From the NCBI GenBank assembly GCA_910577365.1, contig CAJTMU010000019.1, positions 1 through 39,340 of the forward strand: a stretch of DNA of 39,340 bases. Reading direction: 5' to 3'. The DNA comes from an uncultured Oscillospiraceae bacterium. GTDB taxonomy: Bacteria > Bacillota > Clostridia > Oscillospirales > Ruminococcaceae. Below the pieces are notes generated by a model, which ran no database searches, had not been told where the DNA came from, and worked only from the letters and a program-made list of their open reading frames with translations. The position numbers were made by a program, and so were the translations under genes. Below are positions 1-7,792 of the stretch, piece after piece. Numbering within the stretch: position 1 is the first letter of the stretch; every line of letters begins with the position of its first letter.

Positions 1-25
1 TAAAAATACGGAAAGCAGGCGCTTT

Positions 26-256
26 ATGAAAAAAATACACTATGAAAAACATCGCCGACTGGGGCTTAAGATTAGCTATTATAGAAAGCTAAGGGGATAC
101 ACACAAGAGCAGCTCTCGGAAAAGATAGATAAAAATACGGCGTTTATTGGTGCGGTAGAAGCTCCGAATGTAAACCGCACTATTTCACTTGACACATTGT
201 TTGATATCGCGGACGCGCTGGATATCCCGCCGTATAAGCTTCTGACCGAGGATTAA
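26..256 (+). CDS. Small XRE-family helix-turn-helix regulator
   Basis: A 76-residue protein that is almost entirely one Cro/C1-type helix-turn-helix. The N-terminal basic stretch leads into LGLKISYYRKLRG, the recognition region TQEQLSEKI, and the closing helix LDTLFDIADALDIPPYKLL, which is the usual end of an HTH_3 domain. There is no effector or oligomerisation domain, so it is likely a simple DNA-binding repressor acting in the cytoplasm. The start ATG follows a weak purine-rich site close to the window edge, so its upstream context is missing. A strong terminator follows directly, which makes this the last or only gene of its unit. Its target cannot be read from here. Confidence 0.8.
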   Translation: MKKIHYEKHRRLGLKISYYRKLRGYTQEQLSEKIDKNTAFIGAVEAPNVNRTISLDTLFDIADALDIPPYKLLTED

Positions 257-270
257 CATTCTGATAGGCG

Positions 271-302
271 AAGAGCCGCTTGCGTTTTAAAGCGGCTCTT
301 TT
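271..302 (+). terminator. Rho-independent terminator after the XRE gene
   Basis: A perfect 10-bp stem (AAGAGCCGCT with AGCGGCTCTT), a 10-base loop, and a T run at the end of the right arm. It lies 15 bases after the stop codon. Confidence 0.9.
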
Positions 303-425
303 ATAATGCTTTATCGGGCAAATGACACAAATTGAGAAATTGTTAAACCAATTTACAGCTATTTAAATGCAATACCTATATACAGATATTGGTATGTTAA
401 TAAAACAATTATTTACCAAAAGCCC

Positions 426-454
426 TTGACAATGGGTCGAAATTGTGTTAAAAT
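426..454 (+). promoter_or_regulatory. Sigma-A promoter of aroF
   Basis: TTGACA at 426-431 and TAAAAT at 449-454 with a 17-base spacer, 39 bases before the aroF start. The rest of the gap from 303 is AT-rich with short inverted repeats (AAATTG/CAATTT near 335; ATACC/GGTAT near 375) that could be operator or leader structure. Confidence 0.85.
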
Positions 455-492
455 ACAATAAGTGTGATTAGATTTAAGGAGATATAAGATAA

Positions 493-1521
493 ATGTCGAT
501 GAATTTTAAAAGAAAGCTCCCCATTCCAAAGGAGATAAAGGAGCTTTACCCTCTTTCGGAGGAGATAAAAAAGGTCAAGGCACAGAGAGACGCCGAGATT
601 GCGGAGGTGTTCCGCGGCAATTCAGATAAATTTCTGCTTATAATAGGACCATGTTCCGCCGACAACGAAGAGTCAGTCATGGATTACAACCATCGGCTTG
701 CCCGCGTTCAGGAGAAGGTAAAGGATAAAATACTTATCATTCCGCGCATATATACGGGAAAGCCCCGCACAAACGGCACGGGCTACAAGGGCATGATACA
801 TCAGCCCGACCCCACTAAGGGTGAGGACATGCTTGAGGGTCTTGTTCAGATAAGAAAGCTGCACGCAAGGGCTATTGAGGAAACCAAGCTCACCTGCGCG
901 GACGAAATGCTTTATCCCGAAAATTACCGTTATCTTTCGGATTTGCTAAGCTATGTCGCGGTAGGGGCACGCTCCGTTGAGGACCAGCACCACCGCATAA
1001 CCGCCAGCGGAATGGAGTGTCCCGTGGGCATGAAAAATCCCACCAGCGGCGCTATTTCGGTAATGCTAAACTCCATTCAGGCGGCGCAGGCAAGCCACAC
1101 GTTCATTTACCGCGGCTGGGAGGTTGCGACGGATGGCAACCCGCTGTGCCACGCCATTCTGCGAGGCGCGGCGAACAAGCACAATCAGAATATCCCCAAT
1201 TACCATTATGAGGATTTGAAGCTGTGCTACGATATGTACATGGAGCGGGGATTGGATAACCCCGCGGTGATTGTGGACACCAACCACTCCAATTCGGGCA
1301 AGCAGTATCTGGAGCAGATAAGGATAGCGAACGAGATACTGCACTCCATGCGTCATTCTTCCGAGATAAGAAAGCTTGTAAAAGGTCTGATGATCGAGAG
1401 CTATATCGAAGACGGCGCGCAGAAGGTAGAGGAGGGCGTTTACGGAAAGTCCATAACCGACCCCTGCCTCGGCTGGGAAAAGAGCGAAAGGCTGATTTTG
1501 GATATTGCCGATCAGCTGTAA
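493..1521 (+). CDS. aroF: 3-deoxy-7-phosphoheptulonate (DAHP) synthase, AroF/AroG type
   Basis: Catalyses condensation of phosphoenolpyruvate and erythrose 4-phosphate, the first step of the shikimate pathway to aromatic amino acids. Its 342 residues are the normal length for the class I-alpha (E. coli AroF/G/H) family. Visible family motifs are IIGPCSADNEES, PRIYTGKPRT, the VGARSVEDQHHR segment, CPVGMKNPTSG, and the metal-site segment VDTNHSNSGK near the C-terminus. The start is ATG 493, 11 bases after AAGGAG (476-481); a second ATG two codons later is equally possible. A T-box leader starts within about 10 bases of the stop codon with no clear promoter between, so transcription of the downstream unit may partly come through aroF. 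Which aromatic amino acid feeds back on it cannot be told by eye, so the symbol is generic. Confidence 0.95.
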   Translation: MSMNFKRKLPIPKEIKELYPLSEEIKKVKAQRDAEIAEVFRGNSDKFLLIIGPCSADNEESVMDYNHRLARVQEKVKDKILIIPRIYTGKPRTNGTGYKGMIHQPDPTKGEDMLEGLVQIRKLHARAIEETKLTCADEMLYPENYRYLSDLLSYVAVGARSVEDQHHRITASGMECPVGMKNPTSGAISVMLNSIQAAQASHTFIYRGWEVATDGNPLCHAILRGAANKHNQNIPNYHYEDLKLCYDMYMERGLDNPAVIVDTNHSNSGKQYLEQIRIANEILHSMRHSSEIRKLVKGLMIESYIEDGAQKVEEGVYGKSITDPCLGWEKSERLILDIADQL

Positions 1522-1527
1522 TAGATA

Positions 1528-1759
1528 AAAGCTATGACGGGAACGAAGTAGCGGTGCGGAAAACCCTTTCAGAGAGCCGTTGGCGGGTGCGAAACGGCAG
1601 GAACGCACGGTGAATTACCTCCCCGAGCGGCGCGGCGAACGGGTGACCTATTAGTCCGCACGGGTAAGCCCGTTAAAGCTGTTCAAGGCGGCGCTATGCC
1701 GTAAATTGAGGTGGTACCGCGTTCATTCGCCCTCTGCTTATGCAGGGGGCATTTGTTGT
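1528..1759 (+). promoter_or_regulatory. T-box riboswitch leader with terminator
   Basis: A full T-box leader. Stem I opens with ATGACGGGAACGAAGTAG (1533-1550, containing the AGTA motif). The AG-bulge region is CAGAGAG at 1570-1576. The specifier side reads TGAATTACC at 1611-1619, with TAC (Tyr) at 1616-1618 as the most likely specifier; TTA or ACC are alternatives. The T-box motif GAGGTGGTACCGCG at 1708-1721 pairs with the uncharged tRNA acceptor end. The competing terminator is a 9-bp hairpin at 1729-1750 followed by ATTTGTTGT. Uncharged tRNA should favour read-through into the lipoprotein, GNAT and tyrS genes. The tyrosine assignment rests on the TAC triplet plus tyrS being third downstream. 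Confidence 0.92.
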
Positions 1760-1776
1760 ATAAAGGAGTGATTGGC

Positions 1777-3021
1777 ATGAAAAAGTTCGCCGGTTTGATT
1801 TTACTATCGGCAATCGTATTGATAGGAGGCTGTAAAGCCGAGCAGCCCGATACCCCGGAGCGGATAACCTCTGAGGCGGAACATGAAACAAGCGCATTGG
1901 ATGAAAATGAAGAAACTGCCATTACCGATAGCAATTCGGAAAGTCCTCACGTGGAAACCGAGGAAACCCACGTCAGAGTGTTCACCGAGGAGATAATTCC
2001 AGTTGAAAGCACTGAAACCGCCGAGCCGATAGTTATCCCGCCTATTTATGATGACGCGGAATATTATTCGGAAACTTCATTTTTTGAGGGAGAAATAGAA
2101 GATGAACGTCAGCAAGGGAAGTTGTACTTCGGCTTGACTGTTCCTTTTGGGCTGGAGCTTACAGCAGCGGGAGCAACTGTTCTTGACGGCGACAGCTCTA
2201 TTGAAGCGCCTTACGTTTATGCCGGCTGGACGGTGGAGAATCTTACCGAGGAATATTGGGAATATGATGATAACGATGGCAAGAGCACCGTTGACGTTTC
2301 AAAAGAGCTGACCAACGATGGTGAGAATTTTTACCTTATGGTGGAACGTTCCTTTGAGGACAGCGCCCTTACCCGGTTTGAGCGATCGTCTGTAAGCGGG
2401 TTATACCCGCTGGAGCGCGGATATTTTCAGTGGATATACTATTGCTATGATGAGGCGGCGGAGCGCGAGTTTATAAGCGACGCTTCTAATTCGCTGCGGT
2501 CGGTGATATGCAGCCCGACATATTTCGAGCAGCCTACCGCTGACGGGGAATATCCCGAAACGGCGGAGCCGCAGAGCGAATTTGGGTTTACGGTCAAACT
2601 GCCCGAGGACACAATCCTTATTGAAAACAACACTGTGAATTACTTGCCGAATACGGAGCTTGATTCGGTGACACGCGCAATATCTGAGGGCGGCGCTGTT
2701 AATATCACCGTGACCGAGTTAAGCGGTTCGGGCGCATGGGAACATGCGCTGACCTGCGCGGAAAACGTCCGCGAAGAATTGGATATAGAGGGCGTGCCGC
2801 CCGAGAAGCTGCAGGAGCTTGAAAGCTCCGAGGACAGGGTAATAATTCTTAAAAAGACTCCTCTTGTAAAGGGATATCTTTATACCGTCAGCGGCTTTTA
2901 CAAGCGGGACGACGGGAATTATACGGCGCTGTTCGCTTTTGTGAGCGGCGAAAACGCTGAGGATTTTGAGCAGGAGCTGACAGAACTTGCGGCGTCCTTT
3001 GAATTTAAAACGCGGGAGTAA
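1777..3021 (+). CDS. Secreted lipoprotein, unknown function
   Basis: A 414-residue predicted lipoprotein. The signal peptide (MKKFAGLILLSAIVLIGGC) ends in a lipobox with Cys19, so it should be diacylated and anchored outside the membrane. Residues about 20-100 form an acidic, Glu/Thr-rich linker with no predicted fold. The rest is mixed, beta-rich sequence with a run of aromatic residues, and the last ~150 residues (from FGFTVKLPEDT) resemble a compact surface or PsbP/DUF-like domain, but I do not recognise a family. The start ATG 1777 follows AAGGAG (1763-1768) by 8 bases; an in-frame GTG at 1711 lies inside the T-box and is rejected. It is the first gene after the T-box terminator, a place usually held by an aminoacyl-tRNA synthetase or amino acid gene. 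Confidence 0.85.
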   Translation: MKKFAGLILLSAIVLIGGCKAEQPDTPERITSEAEHETSALDENEETAITDSNSESPHVETEETHVRVFTEEIIPVESTETAEPIVIPPIYDDAEYYSETSFFEGEIEDERQQGKLYFGLTVPFGLELTAAGATVLDGDSSIEAPYVYAGWTVENLTEEYWEYDDNDGKSTVDVSKELTNDGENFYLMVERSFEDSALTRFERSSVSGLYPLERGYFQWIYYCYDEAAEREFISDASNSLRSVICSPTYFEQPTADGEYPETAEPQSEFGFTVKLPEDTILIENNTVNYLPNTELDSVTRAISEGGAVNITVTELSGSGAWEHALTCAENVREELDIEGVPPEKLQELESSEDRVIILKKTPLVKGYLYTVSGFYKRDDGNYTALFAFVSGENAEDFEQELTELAASFEFKTRE

Positions 3022-3126
3022 CTGTTCGCTGACCGCAGACCGCGAAGGGTGGTGGTATCAGTGGGATTTGAAAAAAATCTCATCTGTTATGAAGCTTTCC
3101 GTAAATATTTTTAAGGAGGCTTTTAA

Positions 3127-3588
3127 ATGATAAGAAGGGCAGTCCGCGAGGATATACCGCGCCTTGCGGAGCTTTTCCGTCAGCTTCACGCGCACCATGC
3201 CGCGATAAAGCCCGAAACGTTCCGTATGCCCGACGGCGAATGGTTTGCCGAGAGGATACGCGGTATTTTCGAGGACGGAGAAACGGTAATATTGGTAAGC
3301 GCCGACTGTGAGCCGAACGGCTACGCGGTGATAAAAATAATCGATGTGAACACCGAGGACAAGTACCCGCGGCGAATGTGCTATATCGACTGCTTCGCGG
3401 TCGCGGAAAACGCGCGGCGGCATGGGATAGGTACGGCGCTTTTCGGCGAAGTAAAGCGCTTCGCGCGTGAAAACGGCTGTACAAGCGTTCAGCTCGGCGT
3501 TACGGCGTGCAATACTGGCGCCGTGGAGTTTTACCGCAGAATGGGTCTTGTACCGAGGACATTACAGCTTGAGGTCAGGATTGATTAA
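3127..3588 (+). CDS. GNAT-family N-acetyltransferase
   Basis: A 153-residue single-domain acetyltransferase using acetyl-CoA. The N-terminus MIRRAVREDIPRLAELFRQLHAHH is the standard GNAT opening. Strand beta-4 and the acetyl-CoA loop are seen at about residues 78-110, where YIDCFAVAENARRHGIGTAL carries the RxxGxG pyrophosphate-binding motif. The end NTGAVEFYRRMGLVPRTLQLEV is typical of the family. The start ATG is preceded by AAGGAGG at good spacing. It lies between the lipoprotein and tyrS in the presumed T-box unit, with no terminator on either side. The substrate (protein N-terminus, small amine or aminoglycoside) cannot be inferred. Confidence 0.9.
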   Translation: MIRRAVREDIPRLAELFRQLHAHHAAIKPETFRMPDGEWFAERIRGIFEDGETVILVSADCEPNGYAVIKIIDVNTEDKYPRRMCYIDCFAVAENARRHGIGTALFGEVKRFARENGCTSVQLGVTACNTGAVEFYRRMGLVPRTLQLEVRID

Positions 3589-3649
3589 GTAAAACCGCTG
3601 CACGAGGGTGAGGCGGTGTAAAAAATTCAAATGATAAGGAGATTTTATT

Positions 3650-4852
3650 ATGGAACTTTATGACGAACTTGTAGCGCGTGGGCTTATCGCGCAGGTAACG
3701 GACGAGCAGGAGATAAAAAAGATGATAAACGCGGGAAAGGCGACTTTCTATATCGGGTTTGACCCGACCGCGGATTCGCTTCATGTGGGGCATTTTATGG
3801 CGCTTTGCCTTATGAAGCGCTTACAGATGGCGGGCAACAAGCCCATAGCGCTTCTGGGAGGCGGCACGGGAATGATTGGCGACCCGTCCGGCAAGAGCGA
3901 TATGCGCAAAATGCTTACCAAAGAGGATATCGACCACAATATCGAATGCTTCAAGAAGCAGATGAGCCGCTTTATCGACTTCTCGGAGGGAAAGGCGATA
4001 ATGGTGAACAACGCGGACTGGCTGCTTGATTTAAATTATATCGAGGTGCTGAGAGAGGTGGGAGCGTGCTTCAGCGTAAACAAAATGCTAACCTTCGAGT
4101 GCTACAAGCAGCGTATGGAGCGCGGGCTGACGTTCCTTGAGTTCAACTACATGATAATGCAGAGCTACGATTTCTATATGCTTTATCAGAAATACGGCTG
4201 CAATATGCAGTTCGGCGGCGATGACCAGTGGGCAAATATGCTCGGCGGCACGGAGCTTATCCGCAAGAAGCTCGGCAAAGACGCTCACGCGATGACAATC
4301 ACGCTGCTGCTCAATTCCGAGGGCAAGAAGATGGGCAAGACGGAAAAGGGCGCGGTGTGGCTTGACCCGAACAAGACAAGCCCGTTCGAGTTCTTCCAGT
4401 ATTGGAGAAATATCGCCGATGCGGACGTGATGAAGTGCATACGCATGCTCACGTTCCTGCCCATGGAGCAGATAGAGGAAATGTCCGCGTGGGAGGGCAG
4501 CGAGCTTAACAAGGCAAAGGAGATACTCGCCTATGAGCTTACAAAGCTTGTTCACGGTGAAGAGGAGGCAGACAAGGCGCTCGAGGGCGCAAAGAGCCTT
4601 TTCGGCGGCAGGGGAAACACCGACAATATGCCTACGGTAAAGGTGGAGCTTACCGACGGGAAAATCGGCATTCTCGATTTGTTGGTAAACACTAAGCTTG
4701 CGCCCTCCAAGCGCGAGGCGAGAAACCTCGTTTCGGGCAAGGGAATAGCGGTGGACGACGTGATAATCGAGGACGCAAACGCTCAGATTGAAATAAACGG
4801 CGAGATAATCCTCCGCAAGGGAAAAAAGGTGTTCCTGAAGGTAGTTGTTTAA
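3650..4852 (+). CDS. tyrS: Tyrosyl-tRNA synthetase
   Basis: Charges tRNA-Tyr with tyrosine; class I synthetase acting as a cytoplasmic dimer. The 400 residues match the bacterial TyrRS length. Visible are the FDPTADSLHVGH segment with the HIGH-type motif at residues 45-48, the tyrosine/ATP-site loop GGGTGMIGDPSGKS, the KMSKS-type loop as KMGKT at 227-231, and a C-terminal S4 RNA-binding domain from about residue 340. AAGGAG precedes the ATG at normal spacing. It has no T-box of its own in the 61 bases upstream. The nearest is the leader at 1528-1759, two genes before, so tyrosine control probably works through the long transcript. A terminator follows. Confidence 0.97.
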   Translation: MELYDELVARGLIAQVTDEQEIKKMINAGKATFYIGFDPTADSLHVGHFMALCLMKRLQMAGNKPIALLGGGTGMIGDPSGKSDMRKMLTKEDIDHNIECFKKQMSRFIDFSEGKAIMVNNADWLLDLNYIEVLREVGACFSVNKMLTFECYKQRMERGLTFLEFNYMIMQSYDFYMLYQKYGCNMQFGGDDQWANMLGGTELIRKKLGKDAHAMTITLLLNSEGKKMGKTEKGAVWLDPNKTSPFEFFQYWRNIADADVMKCIRMLTFLPMEQIEEMSAWEGSELNKAKEILAYELTKLVHGEEEADKALEGAKSLFGGRGNTDNMPTVKVELTDGKIGILDLLVNTKLAPSKREARNLVSGKGIAVDDVIIEDANAQIEINGEIILRKGKKVFLKVVV

Positions 4853-4862
4853 TGATATTTTC

Positions 4863-4900
4863 GTGTCCGTCGGGCTGCTTGGCTCGGCGGGCGCTTTCTT
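4863..4900 (+). terminator. Terminator after tyrS
   Basis: A GC-rich stem of about 12 pairs including several G-U pairs (left arm from 4863, right arm to 4894), an 8-base loop, then TTTCTT. It starts 11 bases after the tyrS stop codon. Confidence 0.7.
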
Positions 4901-4967
4901 ATCTGAAAATTCGGGCGTAAGGTGAAAAATTCTCCTGCGGGTTGAATAGTTTTCCATTCAGCGGTTA

Positions 4968-5018
4968 TTGATTTGGAGATGTAATCTTGTTATAATATAA
5001 TCAGAAACGGCGCCGTTT
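4968..5018 (+). promoter_or_regulatory. Sigma-A promoter with palindromic operator candidate
   Basis: TTGATT at 4968-4973 and TATAAT at 4991-4996 with a 17-base spacer. A perfect 14-bp palindrome, AAACGGCGCCGTTT, lies at 5005-5018, over or just after the expected transcription start. This is where a repressor would block initiation. The next gene is an XRE regulator, so autorepression is the simplest reading. Confidence 0.75.
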
Positions 5019-5042
5019 TAATCTTATTAAAGGAGAATTGCC

Positions 5043-6134
5043 ATGACACTTTATATTGGTGAAAATCTAAAAAAGCAGAGAAAGCTGCGAGAGCTTACGC
5101 AGGAGCAGCTCGCGGATATCCTCGGGGTATCGTTCCAGTCCGTTTCAAAGTGGGAGCGTAACGAGGGCTACCCTGACATTGAAATGCTCCCGACGATAGC
5201 CGGTTATTTCGGGATAACCGTTGACGAGCTTATGGGAATGAGCAGAATAAAAGATACCTCTGAGGTGGATAATATTCTTAAAACCGTAAGCGAAAACGCC
5301 ACGTACGGGCGTATCGAGGAAAACATCGCCCTGCTTGAGGAGGCGGTAAAGCGCTTTCCGAACGATTACAGACTGCTGTCGGAATACGCGTATTATCTCA
5401 CGTTTGTCAACTGGGACAGAGGGGGCGAAGCTTATCGCAAAAACTGCCTCAAGGCGATAGATGTTTCCGAAAGGATATTATCGGAGTGCACCGACAATAA
5501 AATCAGAGGTACGGTACAGGCAAATCTGTGCTATAATTATCAGAACGCGGGGCAGCACGAAAAGGCGGTCGAAGCCGTGCAGAAGCTCCCTTTTATGTGG
5601 GAGAGCTTCGAGGTAGTGGGCGAGCGCATTCTCGAGGGTGACGAGCTGCTCAATTTGCAGCAGAACAACATTTTCAGTATGACGGAGCTGATGTATATGA
5701 CGCTTGTCGGAATGTCCCGCGAGGACGACCCACGTTTTACGCCGCAGCAGAAGATAGCGATAAAGCAAAAAGCCATCGCGGTGTATGAGATAATATTTGA
5801 CGAGGGCGATTTTAATTTCTGTGCCCATAACCTGTCCTACGCTTACCGTCAGATAGCGGCGATAGCCGTGCTTGAGGGAAACCGCGAGCTTGCGCTGGAA
5901 AGCCTTGAAAAAGCCGCCGAATACGCGATGGCAAATGACGGGCTGCCCGAAGAGAAGCCCTATACCTCGCTGCCCGTAAACAGGCTGGTGTACAAAAGGG
6001 AGAACACCCTGACAAACAACCGCGGCTCGTTCAGTGCGGAGCTTCTGAAGCATATGGAAATGGACAGGTACGATGGGATAAGGAACGAGCAGCGGTTTAT
6101 GGCGGTCGCGGAGCAACTGAAGAATATGGGATAA
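5043..6134 (+). CDS. XRE-family transcriptional regulator with TPR-like C-terminal domain
   Basis: A 363-residue protein with an N-terminal Cro/C1 helix-turn-helix (residues 5-62: IGENLKKQRKLRELTQEQLADILGVSFQSVSKWERNEGYPDI, then the LPTIAGYFGITVDELMG closing helix). An all-helical region follows, with repeated hairpins such as IALLEEAVKRFPNDYRLLSEYAYYL and ALESLEKAAEYAM, typical of tetratricopeptide repeats. Such proteins bind DNA with the first part and a peptide or protein with the second; the ligand here is unknown. AAGGAG precedes ATG 5043. It is the only gene between the tyrS terminator and the rubrerythrin promoter, with its own promoter and operator-like palindrome. Confidence 0.9.
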   Translation: MTLYIGENLKKQRKLRELTQEQLADILGVSFQSVSKWERNEGYPDIEMLPTIAGYFGITVDELMGMSRIKDTSEVDNILKTVSENATYGRIEENIALLEEAVKRFPNDYRLLSEYAYYLTFVNWDRGGEAYRKNCLKAIDVSERILSECTDNKIRGTVQANLCYNYQNAGQHEKAVEAVQKLPFMWESFEVVGERILEGDELLNLQQNNIFSMTELMYMTLVGMSREDDPRFTPQQKIAIKQKAIAVYEIIFDEGDFNFCAHNLSYAYRQIAAIAVLEGNRELALESLEKAAEYAMANDGLPEEKPYTSLPVNRLVYKRENTLTNNRGSFSAELLKHMEMDRYDGIRNEQRFMAVAEQLKNMG

Positions 6135-6148
6135 TTTTGCTTAAGTGG

Positions 6149-6177
6149 TTGAAATCCGCGTAAAAATATGCTATAAT
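6149..6177 (+). promoter_or_regulatory. Sigma-A promoter of the rubrerythrin gene
   Basis: TTGAAA at 6149-6154 and TATAAT at 6172-6177 with a 17-base spacer. It starts 14 bases after the preceding stop and gives a leader of about 134 bases. Confidence 0.88.
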
Positions 6178-6226
6178 CTGATTATGGGATATTTTCCCTT
6201 AAAAGGCATAACGCAATATAGCGCTC

Positions 6227-6261
6227 TGCCTCCGCAGCAGAACTTTTGCAGCGGGTAGGCA
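6227..6261 (+). promoter_or_regulatory. Stem-loop in the rubrerythrin leader
   Basis: TGCCTCCGC (6227-6235) pairs with GCGG (6251-6254) and AGGCA (6257-6261), leaving a two-base bulge. A smaller GAAG/CTTC hairpin follows near 6272. No known riboswitch class is recognised. Confidence 0.4.
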
Positions 6262-6317
6262 TCGGTTTGTGAAGCAGGTCTTCGCGGTGTGAAAATTTTT
6301 TAAAATCAGGAGGAAGT

Positions 6318-6857
6318 ATGGCTAACAAATACGCGGGTACGCAGACGGAGAAGAACTTAGAGGCAGCCTTTGCGGGCGAATCTCAGGCAAGGAACAAATA
6401 CACCTATTTTGCTTCAAAAGCGAAAAAGGACGGCTTTGAGCAGATTGCGGCGCTGTTCCTGAAAACTGCCGACAACGAGAAAGAACACGCGAAGATGTGG
6501 TTCAAGGAGCTGAACGGTATCGGCAGCACCGCGGAGAACCTCAGCGCGGCAGCGGGCGGCGAAAACTATGAGTGGACGGATATGTATGAGGATTTTGCCA
6601 AGACCGCCGAAGCGGAGGGCTTTGCGGAGCTTGCGGCGAAATTCCGCGCTGTTGCGGCTATTGAAAAGCACCATGAGGAGCGCTACCGCGCACTGCTTAA
6701 GAACGTGGAAATGCAGGAAGTCTTCGCCAAGAGCGAGGTAAAGGTATGGGAGTGCCGCAATTGCGGTCATATCGTTGTGGGAACGAACGCTCCCGAGGTT
6801 TGCCCCGTATGCAGCCACCCGCAGAGCTATTTTGAGATAAGCGCCGAAAACTATTGA
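6318..6857 (+). CDS. rbr: Rubrerythrin
   Basis: A non-haem di-iron peroxidase that reduces hydrogen peroxide in anaerobes, taking electrons from rubredoxin. The 179 residues have the two usual parts. The first is a ferritin-like four-helix bundle (residues about 1-135) with iron ligands in the segments FAGESQARNKY, DNEKEHAKMW and IEKHHEERY. The second is a C-terminal rubredoxin-like domain with CRNCG and CPVCSHP. An AGGAGG site precedes the ATG. It forms a single-gene unit with its own promoter, a structured leader and a strong hairpin after the stop. Its presence supports an anaerobic, peroxide-coping organism. Confidence 0.95.
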   Translation: MANKYAGTQTEKNLEAAFAGESQARNKYTYFASKAKKDGFEQIAALFLKTADNEKEHAKMWFKELNGIGSTAENLSAAAGGENYEWTDMYEDFAKTAEAEGFAELAAKFRAVAAIEKHHEERYRALLKNVEMQEVFAKSEVKVWECRNCGHIVVGTNAPEVCPVCSHPQSYFEISAENY

Positions 6858-6874
6858 TGGCTTTATCCGCAAAT

Positions 6875-6913
6875 ATTCAGAACCGCTTCCGACTCTCGGG
6901 AGCGGTTCTGAAT
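6875..6913 (+). terminator. Long perfect hairpin after rubrerythrin
   Basis: ATTCAGAACCGCT pairs with AGCGGTTCTGAAT and the stem continues inward; the inverted repeat spans 6875-6913. There is no clean T run on the + strand (TTCGG follows), so it may be a weak or bidirectional terminator or an mRNA 3'-end stabiliser. Confidence 0.7.
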
Positions 6914-7113
6914 TTCGGAAAAGGGTTGTTCTGACAAATTCTTTTAAATTTGATTTTTTGTACCTCTCCGTTTTATGCTCCGCGCCCGTTTGCCGCGCGT
7001 TTCTGGTTTGTATATAATGCACAAAAATTTTTGTAATTATTTGTTGATAACCGCCTCTTTGGGCAAAATTTTTCCTAACGCGGTTTTTAGAGTAATTTTG
7101 TGCAATTTTTGAT
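6914..7113. other. Gene-free AT-rich gap before the radical SAM operon
   Basis: Together with the terminator before it and the promoter after it, this makes a 320-base gap between genes. It is T-rich with no open frame that has a ribosome site and no repeat that I can match elsewhere in the window. I see nothing functional in it. Confidence 0.6.
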
Positions 7114-7142
7114 TTGACAAATACTTGATATAGTGGTATAAT
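7114..7142 (+). promoter_or_regulatory. Consensus sigma-A promoter for the rSAM-ruvCA-TPR-ruvB unit
   Basis: TTGACA at 7114-7119, 17-base spacer, TATAAT at 7137-7142: a full match to both consensus hexamers, 35 bases before the TTG start. Confidence 0.92.
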
Positions 7143-7177
7143 AAACTGATTAGGTATATCTGAAAGGAGTGTCTTAA

Positions 7178-7792
7178 TTGACAATTTTCTATAAATTTGA
7201 CGGCAAAATGTATATCAACATTACCAACGGCTGTCCCTGCAAATGCGTTTTCTGCATACGCGACAACGCCGACAGCATAAGCGGCAACGACAGCCTGTGG
7301 TTGGAGCATGAGCCGACTATGGAGGAAATAGTCTCCGCGTTTGAAAGCTTTGACAAAACGGGTATTTCCGAGGCGGTGTTCTGCGGCTATGGTGAGCCTA
7401 TGGTAAGAGCCGATATGGTGGTGAAAACGGCGGAGTATATCAAAGCTCATTCCGACATGAAGCTGCGGCTGAATACCAACGGGCTTGTTAAGCTTATTCA
7501 CCCTGATTTTGACATAAGCCGCCTGAAGGGCTTGACGGACAGTGTTTCCATCAGCCTGAACGCTCCCAGCGCCGCACGGTACAACGAGGTGACGCGCCCT
7601 TCGTTTGGAGAAAAGGCGTTTGGCGTAATGCTGGATTTCGCGTCGGCAATGAAAGAAATATGTCATACCGCATTTACGGTGGTGGATATCATTTCGCCTG
7701 AGGAGATAGAAGAATGCCGCGCCATCGCGGACAAAATGGGTATTCCGCTGCGCGTGCGCTCCTACGTTACAGATAACGAGAGCTACACCTGA
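7178..7792 (+). CDS. Radical SAM protein, TatD-associated type
   Basis: A short (204-residue) radical S-adenosylmethionine enzyme. The [4Fe-4S] motif CxxxCxxC is formed by Cys19, Cys23 and Cys26, with an extra Cys21. It follows the YINITNGC opening that I associate with the small TatD-linked radical SAM family. The GYGEP segment (VFCGYGEPMVRADMVV) is the usual SAM-binding GGE-like motif, and LRLNTNG and SISLNAPS match the later strands of the barrel. The start is TTG 7178, 8 bases after AAGGAG (7164-7169). The stop overlaps the ruvC start (TGATG), so it is translationally coupled to ruvC. No tatD gene is in the window. The substrate is unknown; a DNA- or nuclease-linked role is only suggested by context. 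Confidence 0.85.
   Translation: MTIFYKFDGKMYINITNGCPCKCVFCIRDNADSISGNDSLWLEHEPTMEEIVSAFESFDKTGISEAVFCGYGEPMVRADMVVKTAEYIKAHSDMKLRLNTNGLVKLIHPDFDISRLKGLTDSVSISLNAPSAARYNEVTRPSFGEKAFGVMLDFASAMKEICHTAFTVVDIISPEEIEECRAIADKMGIPLRVRSYVTDNESYT

Noticed and set aside
1066..1608. A 180-codon minus-strand frame
   Set aside because: Antisense to aroF and running into the T-box leader; no ribosome site or family resemblance.
3040..3062. A second T-box-like motif (AAGGGTGGTGGTATCA)
   Set aside because: It lacks the ACCGCG end, has no stem I and no terminator; chance likeness.
4088..4957. A 289-codon minus-strand frame
   Set aside because: Antisense to tyrS and through its terminator; a shadow frame.
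6220..6305. Rubrerythrin leader as another copy of the dispersed repeat
   Set aside because: Only GTGTGAAAATTTTT resembles the family; the 5' and 3' ends are missing.
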